A stretch of DNA of 64,000 nt from Artemia franciscana (taxonomy: Eukaryota; Arthropoda; Branchiopoda; Anostraca; Artemiidae). The translations under genes and the position numbers were made by a program. Shown here one piece after another: positions 50,605 through 61,720 of this stretch. The notes below the pieces were generated by a model. That model was not told the origin of the DNA. It made no database searches and saw only the letters and a program-made list of their open reading frames with translations. The stretch covers positions 33,723,008-33,787,007 of the forward strand of contig NC_088880.1 of assembly GCF_032884065.1 (NCBI RefSeq), given 5' to 3'. Every line of letters starts with the position of its first letter. The stretch's first letter is position 1.

Positions 50605-50970
50605 TATTATGCGGCTCAATTGTAATCAAAACACTAAAAAGAATTAAATTTGATATCAATATTTATCAAACGAATTGCCTTGTTATGTTGTTTCTAAATA
50701 TATAAAATTAACTAAGTTTAGTCCTACCCATCAAAAGCTAAGAGTAGGAGAAAATTTATCTGATTTTCACAAAAAGCGGACAAACCACCCCCTAAAAGTC
50801 AAGGAATCTCAAACAAAACCCCATCAAGATTGTTCATGGGAAGAATTTTCCACAGAGGGGATTTCCGGTATGGTTTCCAAAACAATCAGAAATTAGACGC
50901 TTTCTCAATGAAAGTGTGCTAAAAAAAAAGATTTTCAGCCGGAATCATCCGCAAGAAATTTTCCCGGGGT
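50605..50970 (-). repeat. Internally deleted relative of the 47245-48870 element
   Basis: The left part matches 47290-47510 and the right part matches about 48225-48370. They are joined directly at about 50826, so roughly 700 bp is missing. Confidence 0.6.
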
Positions 50971-52150
50971 CTGAAGTTCTGAAATCATTCAATCGGTAGT
51001 AGCGACGGTAGTATAATAGATTTAATCAGTCTATGGTAATTGATTGTAATGGATCACCGTAACAGCATTTATTAGCTGCATTTCATAAGGAACAAGAGGT
51101 ATTGTATAAGAGACTAGAAGTATTCCATTACATTATACTGGCTAAATACCTACATTAATAAAATTTAACTAAATTAATTATTTCATTAACAAACTTTAAT
51201 TGATGATAAAGGATTTATAAGGAAGGATAACTTAAAGAAAAATCAGTGTTTTACTGGATACTCAACCAGGGGCATATCCAGGACTTTTATGGGGGGGGGG
51301 TATTTTAGTTCGGGAGTGTTTTACAAAAAAAAAAAACTTTACAGAACGTAACATAAACTTACTGTATGCACGTTTGTTACTTTTTAACGATTCGTACAAA
51401 AATTGTTTTTTAGGGGTAGGGGCTCAATCCCAGTAGCCCCTCTCTCCTTCAGTAGATACGACCTTACACTTGGGTTGTTTAGTTATATTATACCTGTAAA
51501 TGCCTGTTTGATCGAAATTAACTAGAACTAAATGACTAAGTAACTAATGCTAAATATTGCACCATTTTATAAATAATATTAGCAGTAATTTATAAAGGAC
51601 AATTAACGTTTATATAAGGGTTGCAAAAGGATAAAGAGAATAGCTTTATAAGGAATAGCTTTATTTTGTTGCATTGTATTGATGAATTATTTCTTAATTA
51701 ATTTTTAAAATTCAATTCTTTAGATTTGACTGTTTCAAAGCCGACATCTCTTTCTCAAGCCCATATACAGAAAATTAAGAAATGAATTGCTGAATTTTTA
51801 CCAAAATGTTACAAGCAGCACGATTTCTTGGGGGCAATCTCTTCGGAAACTCTTTGAATTTTCTTATTATCAATAACACATTGTGAAAGTGTCAATGACT
51901 CTTCGGCAAACTGTTGACCCAAACTCATTTGCAGTTGCGTCACTAATTACTTCCGTTGCGGTATATACAATATTTTGGCTACTATTTTGTTTTTTACAAT
52001 CTAAGTATGTTACTATGTTGCTGTGACCAGGAGCGTCAATTAGGATTGGGCTGGGAGGATCTAGATGATTTTGCTTTCCCTTCTCGATTTTGAACAATAT
52101 CTGTTTTTAACATTTTAATTAAAATATGCCTTCTTCTTTAGTAATTCAAT
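50971..52150. other. AT-rich region with one weak minus-strand frame
   Basis: A minus-strand frame from about 52100 to 51870 follows AAAACAG and reads ILIDAPGHSNIVTYLDCK and TATEVISDATANEFG to a double stop. It looks protein-like but has no start codon or known motif. The rest shows nothing. Confidence 0.3.
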
Positions 52151-52151
52151 A

Positions 52152-52694
52152 AAAAAACTGAAAAGACAATGCAATCTTTTCCCCTACTAAAACTGTTTTT
52201 ACTGCTACTAACAACTCACCCCAGCACCAAGCCACCTGAGGCCAACACAGCTGCACACACTCCTCCTCCATCCTAATCTATTCAAAGCTTAACTCCCAAC
52301 ACTCTCCCAAAATGCTCAATTCCAGTAATTTTAAAAAACTGAAAAGACAATGCAATCGTTTCCCCTACTAAAACTGTTTTACTGCTACTAACAACTCACC
52401 CCGGCACCAAGCCACCTGAGGCCAACGCAGCTGCACACACTCCTCCTCCATCCTAATCTATTCAAAGCTTAACTCCCAACACTCTCCCAAAATGCTCAAT
52501 TCCAGTAATTTTTAAAAACTGAAAAGACAATGCAATCGTTTCCTCTACTGAAACTGTTTTTACTGCTACTAACAACTCACCCCAGCACCAAGCCACCTGA
52601 GGCCAACGCAGCTGGACACACTCCTCCTCCATCCTAATCTATTCAAAGCTTAACTCCCAACACTCTCCCAAAATGCTCAATTCCAGTAATTTTT
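52152..52694 (-). repeat. 181 bp tandem triplication of a LINE C-terminus
   Basis: Three units with starts at AAAAACTGAAAAGACAATGC, differing by a handful of substitutions. The unit includes the end of the coding region and a (TAGTAGCAG)-like tail. It resembles a tandem 3'-end repeat rather than independent insertions. Confidence 0.9.
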
Positions 52695-53265
52695 TTTATG
52701 ACCGCTTTCCAACCCACCCAGCGACGACCTACTTTTTGATTGGCCTTATATGGATGGCCGAAAAGGACGGTCTTTTGCAATCTTTTCGATTGGCCCTATA
52801 TGGATGGCCGAAAAGGACGGTCTTCATTGGCAAAATGTGTCCTAGCCATCTCAACCTTTATGTTAATATAGCCGAGAAAGCAGGATATAACCACATTTTT
52901 AGTAAAGCTTACTCTTTGAAATCCACCTAGTCAAGCGGGCACCCACAACAATCCGTAGGCCCCTTGAACACTTGAAACAATCCCCTTGAAAACATTTAAC
53001 AAACCTCCTCTGTTTTTTTCCAAAATGGCCGCGTTTCAGAATTGAACTTGACCACAGTCATCACTCTAGCTTCCAATATTCCTATCCTGCTTCGCATATT
53101 TGTCTTATTTACTTTCAAACCTTTTTCAACTGTGAAAAAACACTCAGGACCTTGGGTATTCTACTTGCAGCATCTTTATTGCATCTACCATCTTTACTAA
53201 TCATACTACCCAGGAAAGTGAAGCTATCCACTTGATCTACCTTCTCTACATGATACAAAACTCAT
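52152..53265 (-). mobile_element. Decayed non-LTR retrotransposon 3' part with triplicated end
   Basis: The minus strand from about 53262 reads HVEKVDQVDSFTFLGSM, KVLSVFSQLKKV, TVLFGHPYKANQK and GWRRSVCSCVGLRWLG to a stop. Frameshifts and stops are frequent, and a piece containing VLFGHPY is duplicated (52735-52830). The last 181 bp occurs three times in tandem (52152-52332, 52333-52513, 52514-52694). Confidence 0.8.
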
Positions 53266-53734
53266 TTTAACCCCCCTCCCTCTTGTACATTTTTATAAGT
53301 CAGCCCCACTGGCTTTGAGTTAACTGATTTCTTGGGACAATTGATTGAACCAATCGTAGCAACAGAAGTTTAAGGCTAATGTAGGCTAATGAAGACACAT
53401 CTGACAAAAAATGTCACGTATCACCTTTTGAACTAACAATAACAAAGTATACAATAATACAGCTATGAGTAAACTATACAGCTATGAAAAAATAATATTA
53501 TACGACTGTACTCTATAATTAGATTGCAGTAGGAAGATATAAGCACTTGCCATTTTGACAAAACCTGTTTTTGTTGCATCTAATCCCATTCCACTTTTAC
53601 TTTTCTCTATAGAAGAATTTTAAGTTTCTTATTCCAATAAAAATAATTTATTTCAGTTTATAAAATCCGTTGCAACACTGTCGATGACCAGAGTGTTACT
53701 TACGTTTCTAATATACATTTAAATTAAAAAAAAA

Positions 53735-54335
53735 ACGAGTTTTGAAACTGAAAATAAGAAGCATCATTAAAACTTAAAACGAACAGAAATTAGTATGTAT
53801 ATGAGAGGGATTGCCCACTCCTCAATACTTCGCTCTTTACGCTGAAGTTTGACTTTTTGTTCCGATCATGTAAGAATGACTCATGAAACACAAGGGGTAT
53901 TTAATTGGAATAATAAACTGTTTTAAAAGTTCAAGAAAAATATTAGCATAAAGAGTGAGGCATTGAGGAGGGGGCAATCCCCCTCATATACATAGTAATT
54001 TATGTTTGTTTTTATTTTACAGTAGGGTTCTCCGATTCGCTAAATCTGATAGTGCGATTTTGATTGAGATCACTTGATGTTTTAGGGATGTTTCTCGCCT
54101 TTTTCAAAACGTTGGCAAATATTCTCAAGCTCGTAAATATTTATGAGTAAAATTAATCTTGATGAATTTATGTATTTTGAATTAGCATCAAAATTCGGTT
54201 CTTAATAAATAGCTCTTTTGAAAGTACTAAAAATACTTTTTGCAATAAGAGCGAGGTATTGACGATGGGGTGAACCCCTCAAATGCGCGAAAATTTTTCA
54301 GTTTTAATGTTGCTCCTTACTTTCAGTTTAAAAAA
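53735..54335 (+). repeat. Hairpin-rich element fragment
   Basis: Shows the AAACTTAAAACGAACAGAAATTA phrase, the CGCTCTTTACGCT arm and its complement around 53770-54000, and a second GAGCGAGGTATT arm at about 54250. Truncated on both sides. Confidence 0.6.
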
Positions 54336-54439
54336 CTTGGTTTTTAAATTTGATTTATAATCTTCTTTAAAAAAGGTTAAAATAGGTCTAAATAGGTAAA
54401 ATAGGTTTAAATAGGTTAAAATCTTCTTTAAAATAGCCA

Positions 54440-55285
54440 AAATAGGTGTAGTCCTAGTCAACAATCTCGCCTATGCTGACGACATCGACCAGCTCTCTAC
54501 AACGGCCACTGATCTCCAAAGACAAGCAGACTGTCTCAATGAAGCCACAAAACCTTTTGGCATAAAAATTAACGCCAAAAAACGAAAGTTATGGTCACGT
54601 AACGCCAAAAACAAGCAGCTACTCCTTCCTTAATGATTGACGGCCAGCCAGTTGAAACGGTCGACCAATTCGTCTACCTGGGTAGTCTCCTCACAGCGGA
54701 CAATTGTCATACCTCCGACATCAAACGCCGCCTAGCTCTTGCTAGCTCCAGTTTTAAAAGGCTCACAAATATCTGGAAATGCCGAAACCTGTCGAACCAC
54801 CTGAAAGTTCAACTTTTCAACAGCCTGATTATGCCAATTGCTATATATGGGTGTGAGACCTGGACCCTGAAGATCGAAAATGAGCGAAACCTACTTGCAT
54901 TCGAGATGAGATGTCTCCGTCGCATCGCAAGAATCACCCACACTGAACATGTGACCAATGAGGAGGTGCGAAGACGGCTGAAGTCCCCCGACACAATCCT
55001 AAATAAAATCAAACGACAACAACTGCGATGGCTCGGGCATGTCAAGAGAATGGACCACGACCGTCTACCAAAAATCTCCCTCGAAGGAACCATAGACGGA
55101 TCTCGACCATGAGGAAGACCTCGCATGAGGTGGATTGAAAACTTTGACCGAAAGCGCATCGTAGAGTTGACTAGAAATGCACACGATAGAACAACGTACC
55201 GAGTCCTAGTTCATGACCTGTCAAAAGAAGTGGCCCCAAAACGTCCCGCGAGGTTGGACGGGACTTAAGATAAGATAAGACTTCT
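54440..55285 (+). pseudogene. Non-LTR retrotransposon reverse transcriptase, C-terminal part
   Basis: Starts just before the catalytic YADD box (LAYADDIDQLSTTA, about 54468-54510), followed by VDQFVYLGSLLTADN, YGCETWTLK and RWLGHVKRMDHDRLPK. The element copies its RNA into DNA at a nicked target. An extra base in an A run (about 54580), a TAA (about 54600) and a TGA (55110-55112, in a GRPR context) break the frame. It ends AAGATAAGATAAGA, a short tandem tail as in RTE-type elements. Diverged from the family at 41505. Confidence 0.85.
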
Positions 55286-55551
55286 TTAAATAATGCTGGG
55301 AAATCCAGCATCCCCTTCATGGAAAAATTCTCTTCCCCGTGAAAAGCTCCTCCATGAAAACATCCTCTCCCATAGCACTCTCCAACATCCTCCCCCAAAA
55401 AAGATCCCCCCATTTATTTATCTAGAACTTTTTGTTATTATCTTTGTATTACCTTTTCTCATTCTTTAGAGTTCACTGTCGTAAGCTCAGCTATTGGTGT
55501 GATTGGGATTGATTTTTGTATTTTGACTTATAATAAATTGTTCCATTTTAG

Positions 55552-56058
55552 GTTATTTTGAAAATTGTTGCACTTTTACTCCCTTTGATCATCTGTGCCA
55601 CTAGCCTGCCACTGAAATGTAGCGGAGTATCCACAAAGTTTGACTGCACTATGAGATTAAAAAAGAAACTAGCCATGAATGGGACACATATTATCAGCCC
55701 ACGAATTGTCAATGATGAAAATTTATTCGAAGGAGAAATCCCAGCCGATATTAATCAAGTTAACGAATTCCTTGTTGATGAGGATGGAACTTTCCCGATT
55801 GAGATTCCACCCCTGAAAAGCAAGAAAAAATATTTATTTCGTCCGACTATTCCACCAATACCAACTTTACCTTCTGCTGCACCTTTTAGTAGGGAAAAGC
55901 ATTTCCGTGGACCATATATAAATAGCAAAGGTGAACCCATACCATTTTTAAAAAGAGTTACGGAATTTTTTTATTATCCTACCCATGCCTCAATGAAAAA
56001 TGAAGTAAATAGAGAGGATCTAAAAATTGAACCCGGGTTTGATTTGAGATCTCTCTAA
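55552..56058 (+). CDS. Secreted protein of unknown function, 3'-terminal coding exon
   Basis: Preceded by TTCCATTTTAG (acceptor). Open for 168 codons, starting VILKIVALLLPLIICATSLP, a strong signal peptide whose Met should come from an upstream exon ending ATG; this split is common in arthropod secreted proteins. The mature part has two cysteines near its start (LKCSG, FDC), one N-glycosylation sequon (NGT), a proline-rich middle (RPTIPPIPTLPSAAP) and a basic KKK/KR content. Stop at 56056-56058 and AATAAA at 56106-56111. No domain recognised. The first exon was not located upstream, where 54440-55440 is repeats. The most convincing gene in the window. Confidence 0.65.
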   Translation, partial: VILKIVALLLPLIICATSLPLKCSGVSTKFDCTMRLKKKLAMNGTHIISPRIVNDENLFEGEIPADINQVNEFLVDEDGTFPIEIPPLKSKKKYLFRPTIPPIPTLPSAAPFSREKHFRGPYINSKGEPIPFLKRVTEFFYYPTHASMKNEVNREDLKIEPGFDLRSL

Positions 56059-56105
56059 AGAACAGCCAGATCTTCAGAAATACTCTACGTAAAGTTTACA
56101 GAAGA

Positions 56106-56111
56106 AATAAA
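56106..56111 (+). terminator. Polyadenylation signal of the secreted protein gene
   Basis: AATAAA 48 nt after the stop codon at 56058. A second AT-rich stretch follows at 56130-56200. Confidence 0.5.
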
Positions 56112-56309
56112 AGCTTTGCAACCTATGACTAGATAAATTAAAGACCAGAGGATTTTTAATTTTGAAGTTTCTATATTTTTATGTTTTGGAATATAATTTT
56201 ATTTCTTTTTTTTTTGTTAATTTAGTTGAAACGGATAGCCGAAACGGATAATCAACCATAAACGTCGTATTGATTCTTTCATATATGGTTAATTCATAAT
56301 TATAAATAA

Positions 56310-57740
56310 CTAGCTATTGGTGTGGCGCTTGGCGCCACCCCAACACCTAGTTGGTGGGGGCGCTTCGCGAAACCCCCAAGCCCCCCCCCCCGCGCGCGTA
56401 AGTCGTTACTTGCCATATTAGTTACGCGCCATTGTAGTTGTGTCCCTGTGTCCCACCTGTGAATATAGATAGATATATATATATGTTTTTAACTACGTAA
56501 AACTTGCGAATATACAACATTCTTCGCTGTCCCATTGTCTGTGCATATAAATAGATTGTCAGGTTTACCGACTCTTGAACATGCAACATATAATTGTCCA
56601 TGGGAAAACAATCCGTATTCAGATCTATACCGCATTTTTCTAATGATTGCCCTTGGGCTTTGTTGATGGTAATTGGTAATCGAATATTCCCTGTGCCCCC
56701 GTCGTCATTTATATATCCCCCATGTGCCCTTCCGGCGTCCCCGTTGTAGTTGTGTCCCTGTGTCCCGGTCGTCATTTATATTCCCTGTGTCCTGGTCGTC
56801 ATTTGTGTCCCAATGTTTCGGTCTGTAATTTCTCTTTGAGTGTCTCGGTCGTCATTTATATTCCCTGTGTCCCGCTTGTCATTTGTTTCCCGGTGTCCCG
56901 GTCTGTAATTTCTCTTTGAGTGTCCAAGTTGTCATTTATATTCCTTGTGTCCCGGTGTCCCGGTACGTAACTTACGACAATAGATCAATTGTGTGCTAAC
57001 TTTGTTCACGATCCCATTCTACACATCTAGAAATAGAGGCAGTACGATTAGGTGAAGGCATTCCCAAATGCTTGAGAAGTTTGTTTTCAATAGATAAGTA
57101 CAAATCTTCAATCATAACTAAAGTATAGTTATAAATTCCTGTTGTAAAGTCCATGGTCATATCTGACCTTTCTAGCCGTATTCGGTGGAGTATATTCTTG
57201 GCCATTTACGATTTGTATTTCTCCCATAACTCTTTAGAAGATGAAGGAGAGCAGCTTTTGCCGGAAGACACGGGCCATAATGTCATGTCTATGAACCGGC
57301 GATTGTCCAGGATGTAAAAGCTGTTGTATCTAATCCCATTTAATATTAAAGTGATAGCTGTCGGTTCCATCACAAAATATGATAGGATATTGTAGGGCAT
57401 CGTAGTATCGATGAGTTTAATAAAAACTTCTCTTTGAAACGCCTTCTTATATACTTATAATGACGTCATATACAAAGCCTTTGACGTCATATATAAATCA
57501 CCGACCATAACGATTGCCACTTCGTTGATAGTTGCGCATCAGTTGGCATCAATTCGATTGCTGTTTTGAACAGAGGCACTAAATTATTATTTATGTGGAA
57601 AAGATGTTGCAACTGGGAAACAATAGTCCTTTCAACGTCGTTTTTTTTATCATCGGTATCCAAGTCAAAATCCCAAATCCAATCATCATCGCTATCATTT
57701 TCAGTTTAAACACGTTTTGACTCTCGCTGTCCAGGTTGTT
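56310..57740 (-). mobile_element. Helitron relic with Rep-like and helicase fragments
   Basis: Minus strand. The 3' terminus CTAG (56310-56313) is followed by T on the element strand and has a GGCGC hairpin just inside. Going inward: helicase C-terminus ([25 protein letters not shown] region in shifting frames, about 56480-56690), GTGTCCCGG minisatellite (56690-56970), helicase-associated segment (IENKLLKHLGMPSPNR, about 57040-57090), and the start of the Helitron-like N-terminal domain (YYDALQYPIIF, 57370-57405) preceded by an acidic segment. The minisatellite sits inside the coding region and most Rep and helicase motifs are gone. The 5' TC end was not located. Confidence 0.8.
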
Positions 57741-58545
57741 CCAAGTTGCTCTTAGTAAGTGTGGTGATTGCTCTAGCACTTACATAGTCCTAGTAAGTGT
57801 GCTACCTTCCTAGAATTAATATGTTTATCAGAGTCTTTGCATTAATGTTTTACAAAGAACATGAGGGCCAAGTCCTTTTAATCAAAGATTTTAAACATCT
57901 GTACCTGGGGGGGAGGGTATTTCCAGGGAAACAAAAATACGAGATAAGAATTAATTTTTCATTAGGCAAGACTAGCTTAGGCTAATGTGTTAACCCTTTG
58001 AATATTTTTCTTTTTGGCTTCTAGAGCTTGATTTAGTCTATTCCTATCCATTTGCTGTTAAGTATCTCATAATATATTTAGTACTTCGAGAGTTACAGTG
58101 AACTATTTATGTGTGAACATTTTACCCAACCCAAAATTGTGTATATTATTTTGTGGAAACCGTGTGCGGTAAAAGTTTGTCACAAGATTCCTCCGTGGTA
58201 CACAATGCAATGGTAGTGCGGAGAGGCGGGGCTGGGGTTGCGCGTAACATATAATGGCGTTACAAAAGGAAACTAATTGTTGAAGAGTTATTCCATTAAT
58301 CTCGAGTCACTTTATATTCTTTCGTGTGCATGTTTTACTTTTTCTCAGCTTCATGGTGACCTCCCCCGTCCCCTAAGTGTTCCGCCATATTTCACCTCTG
58401 ATTAAAAAATTATAATTTTCGCAATACCAAAAATCATATTCAAGTTTCTTTTACTCCTTGTGTAAGGTCAGATTTTAAAACTTTAATTGTGAGTCATATT
58501 GTGTGGAATAAGTCTTTGGCTCATTAGAAGCTATTTTATCTTTTT
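57741..58545. other. Spacer, no gene seen
   Basis: Mixed composition. A G-rich patch lies at 57905-57915. No recognised element or coding frame. Confidence 0.5.
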
Positions 58546-58547
58546 TC

Positions 58548-58737
<190 letters not shown>

Positions 58738-58864
58738 ATTTCATTGAAGTCTATTTAATCTACTGAACTGCTTAAATAATTTAGTCTATTCAATCTATTA
58801 GTCTATTTAGTATTGTTATCTATAGTTTTTATATAGATAACTTCGAAGACCACACTGCCTTTCC

Positions 58865-59098
58865 ATGACGAAAGTAAAACAGTTGAAAATAGGGATTATA
58901 CCTTTTTATTGACAGTGAAATATAAAATTACTGAACTGGATATTTCGAACACATATACAGTGTTCATCATCAGCAGTAAGAGTTTTACTGCTGATGATGA
59001 ACACTGTATATGTGTTCGAAATATCCAGTTAAATAATTTTATATTTCACTGTCAATAAAAAGTATCATCCCTATTTTGAACTGTTTTACTTTCGTCAT
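58865..59098. repeat. 234 bp near-perfect palindrome
   Basis: Arms of about 112 bp (from ATGACGAAAGTAAAACAG to TCATCATCAGCAGTAA, and the reverse complement) around a loop of about 10 nt (58977-58987). Only a few mismatches and one or two small indels. The plus strand of the right arm contains CTGATGA and GAAA separated by a GAACAC/GTGTTC stem. It may be a foldback MITE or a terminal dimer of a larger element. Confidence 0.9.
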
Positions 59099-59109
59099 AG
59101 TTTTTATTT

Positions 59110-60090
59110 TATTTATATTTCTTTTCTTCTCCTTTTTGCTCTTCTCTCTGTGAGTAAGAGATTACTAAATTTTTAGTTCTTCTCTGAGTAAGTGACTCGT
59201 TTATCTTCCCCCTTCTTTACAGGCCAGAGTCTTTTGGGGAATAACAAAATGTAATATTGTATGTGTATTTCATGATGAATAAATCTTATCTTATCTTGCT
59301 ACATTTTCAAAAGCAGCTTGGAAAATATAAATTACTTCAAATAAGAATATGAACACCCTCTCACCTTCCTTCGAACCGGCTTTTTTTCGCGGAATGAATT
59401 AGCTAATAAATATTAATTTAGAATCAAGTTTTTCTTAAATAAATCCCCCTGCATCTGTGAATGGTAATCCCCCACTCCCCAGGAGAAGAAGTTTGCCTGG
59501 CCGGATATTACTGAAAACTTAAAACTTGAGGCATTGTGATTAATTGTGACATTTAAGATGTTCGCAAAAAAAGAAATATTATTCGTTTTGAGTCAAATTG
59601 TTTTCCAAAAAATTGTAAAGACAAATAAAAGAAAACTTGATCTTTCTTCTCAAAATTTAATGTTCAACTGAATTTTTTTGCAAAATGCTCAAATTGATCT
59701 GTTTATCCCCCATCAGATATTGGTAAAAAAAAAAAGTCCAGCAACAACTAAAAAGCATTAGTAGTCATCAACTTATGACCAATAATAACAATAACAAATC
59801 AGCAGATTCAAGAATAAATTCTGATCGGGGAGTTCAAAATATCAGTGGCTATACACACACCATAGGTGAAAAACAGTATTTATACTTCAGTTATAATTTC
59901 TTCTGCAAGGAATAGTTTAACCTATATCAAAGATTAGGAGCGGCAGCGCAATCCACTCAAGGCCCTACTGTTACAAACACGGTTATTTTCCATGATATGA
60001 GAAACACTCGTATTTGCGAGTTACCTGTCATCTAAAGTTTTAATATGCCAAGCAGCTTTTTGATACTAGGTAGCACTTTGACTTTTCAGT
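59110..60090. other. Spacer with a possible retroelement tail
   Basis: 59275-59297 reads GATGAATAAATCTTATCTTATCTT, similar in type to the AAGATAAGATAAGA tail at 55270-55285 but inverted in base composition. Perhaps the 3' end of another RTE-like insertion. Otherwise nothing seen. Confidence 0.35.
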
Positions 60091-60099
60091 AAAAGTGAG

Positions 60100-60356
60100 A
60101 GAGGTATATATGGGAACAATGAATTATATGGGTATATATATGGGTATATATGGGTATATATATGGGTATATACCCATATATACATATTGTATATATATGC
60201 CATATATACATGGGTATTATATATATGGGTATAATGAATTATATATGGGTATATACCCATATATACATATGGTATATATATGCCATATATACATGGGTAT
60301 ATATATGGGTATAATGAATTATATATGGGTATATACCCATATATATGGGTAAATAT
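60100..60356. repeat. ATATATGGGTATATACCCATATAT palindromic repeat cluster
   Basis: Many copies of ATATGGGT and its complement, arranged so that TGGGTATATACCCA palindromes recur at about 60155-60185, 60245-60260 and 60327-60345. A larger direct repeat (GGGTATAATGAATTATATATGGG) appears at about 60227 and 60307. Confidence 0.8.
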
Positions 60357-60989
60357 GGGAACAATGAATTAAGAATACTTTTCACAGCAGAATGATGGCA
60401 ATGGGCAGTCTCAAAAATGATGTATAAGCTTAAAAGTGTCATTCATCTCAATTAAATATAGCTGGTGGTATTAAATGTAGCTAATGTAGCAGAGTATGTC
60501 TTATAAATGCACCTAAATCACTCTAACGTGTCATATGTGTCATCTCAATTGCCTTAGAATTGTCACCAAAAACTCTGATTTGGTAAAATGGTATCTATGA
60601 ATGCTCTTAATCAAGGAAATGTTGCCAAAAAACGTTTATTTCCCGTAATATTTCATAAAAATCTCTTTAAACATAAAAAAATTGTTTACAATTGCTGTGA
60701 TCTAATAAAGTCTATTCTGTGAGATCTTCTTAAGCTTTTTCTGTGTTAATGATGTAAAGACTTATGAGCGTCAAGCAATTCTGATTTTATTAGCTCTGTT
60801 CCATCGCACCTGATCCTGTTTTTTGTACTTATCTTGTGATTCAAATAGGATAGAAACCGGTTATTAGGCTATTTTAATTGGAAAAATCAAAGAAAAAAAA
60901 TATGAGAGTAACAGTTTCGGAAAACCGACAATTTTTTTTATAAGAACTTGAGGTGATTTTGAGGCAAAGAATCCCGCCTTTTACCTAAC
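60357..60989. other. Spacer, no gene seen
   Basis: AT-rich DNA with no ORF, element terminus or RNA signature that I can support. Confidence 0.5.
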
Positions 60990-61478
60990 AATTCGTGGTA
61001 ATGAACTATAAGTAAGGAGCGACTCGGCACAATAGTAACCAAAACCCTAAAAAACGGAATTTTAATATCAATAGATACATAAACAGCTTATTATGCCCAT
61101 TCCAAATATATAAGATTCTTCAAGTTTATGTTACCAATCAAAAGTTACGAGCCTGAGAAAATAAACCTGATTTTTGAAATAGGAGGGAAACATCACCTAA
61201 AATTAAAGGAATCTTAACGAAAATCACAAAATCAGATTTGACGTATTTCATTTTTGTTTTCCCAGAAGCGATCGTATTGAAATAATGGTCCTATAAGATA
61301 GAGAGAGTTCATTCGAACACAAATCAAAAGTTCCAGTGCCCTTTTTAAGTAACCAAGAAGATCGGAGGGCAACTGGGCCCTCTCCCATGCCAATTTTTTT
61401 CCCCAAAATTGTCTAATCAAAATTTTGAAATGGCCCTTTTTTTCAATATAGGTGAACGATCAAATAATTATGTCTTCA
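60990..61478 (-). repeat. Hairpin-rich element, truncated by Helitron insertion
   Basis: Starts with AATTCGTGGTAATGAACT and GTAAGGAGCGACTCGG, and follows the family to TTATGTCTTCA. The Helitron terminus CTAG (61479-61482) interrupts it there. Confidence 0.65.
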
Positions 61479-61630
61479 CTAGCTGTTGGGGTGGCGCTTC
61501 GCACCACCCCAACACCTAGTTGGCGGGGGCACTTCGCGTCCCCCCCAAGCCCCCCACGCGAGTAAGTCGTTAAACCTCATATTAGTTACGCGCCATTGTA
61601 GTTGTGTCCCTGTGTCCCACCTGTGAATAC

Positions 61631-61719
<89 letters not shown>
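61479..61719 (-). mobile_element. Helitron 3' end, outer copy
   Basis: Minus-strand terminus CTAG (61479-61482) next to TGAAGACA of the interrupted hairpin-rich element, with an inner hairpin at 61484-61514 (one mismatch). The ACGCGCCATTGTAGTTGTGTCC module and (AT)n (61633-61718) follow. The (AT)n is interrupted by a second Helitron. Confidence 0.85.
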
Positions 61720-61720
<1 letters not shown>

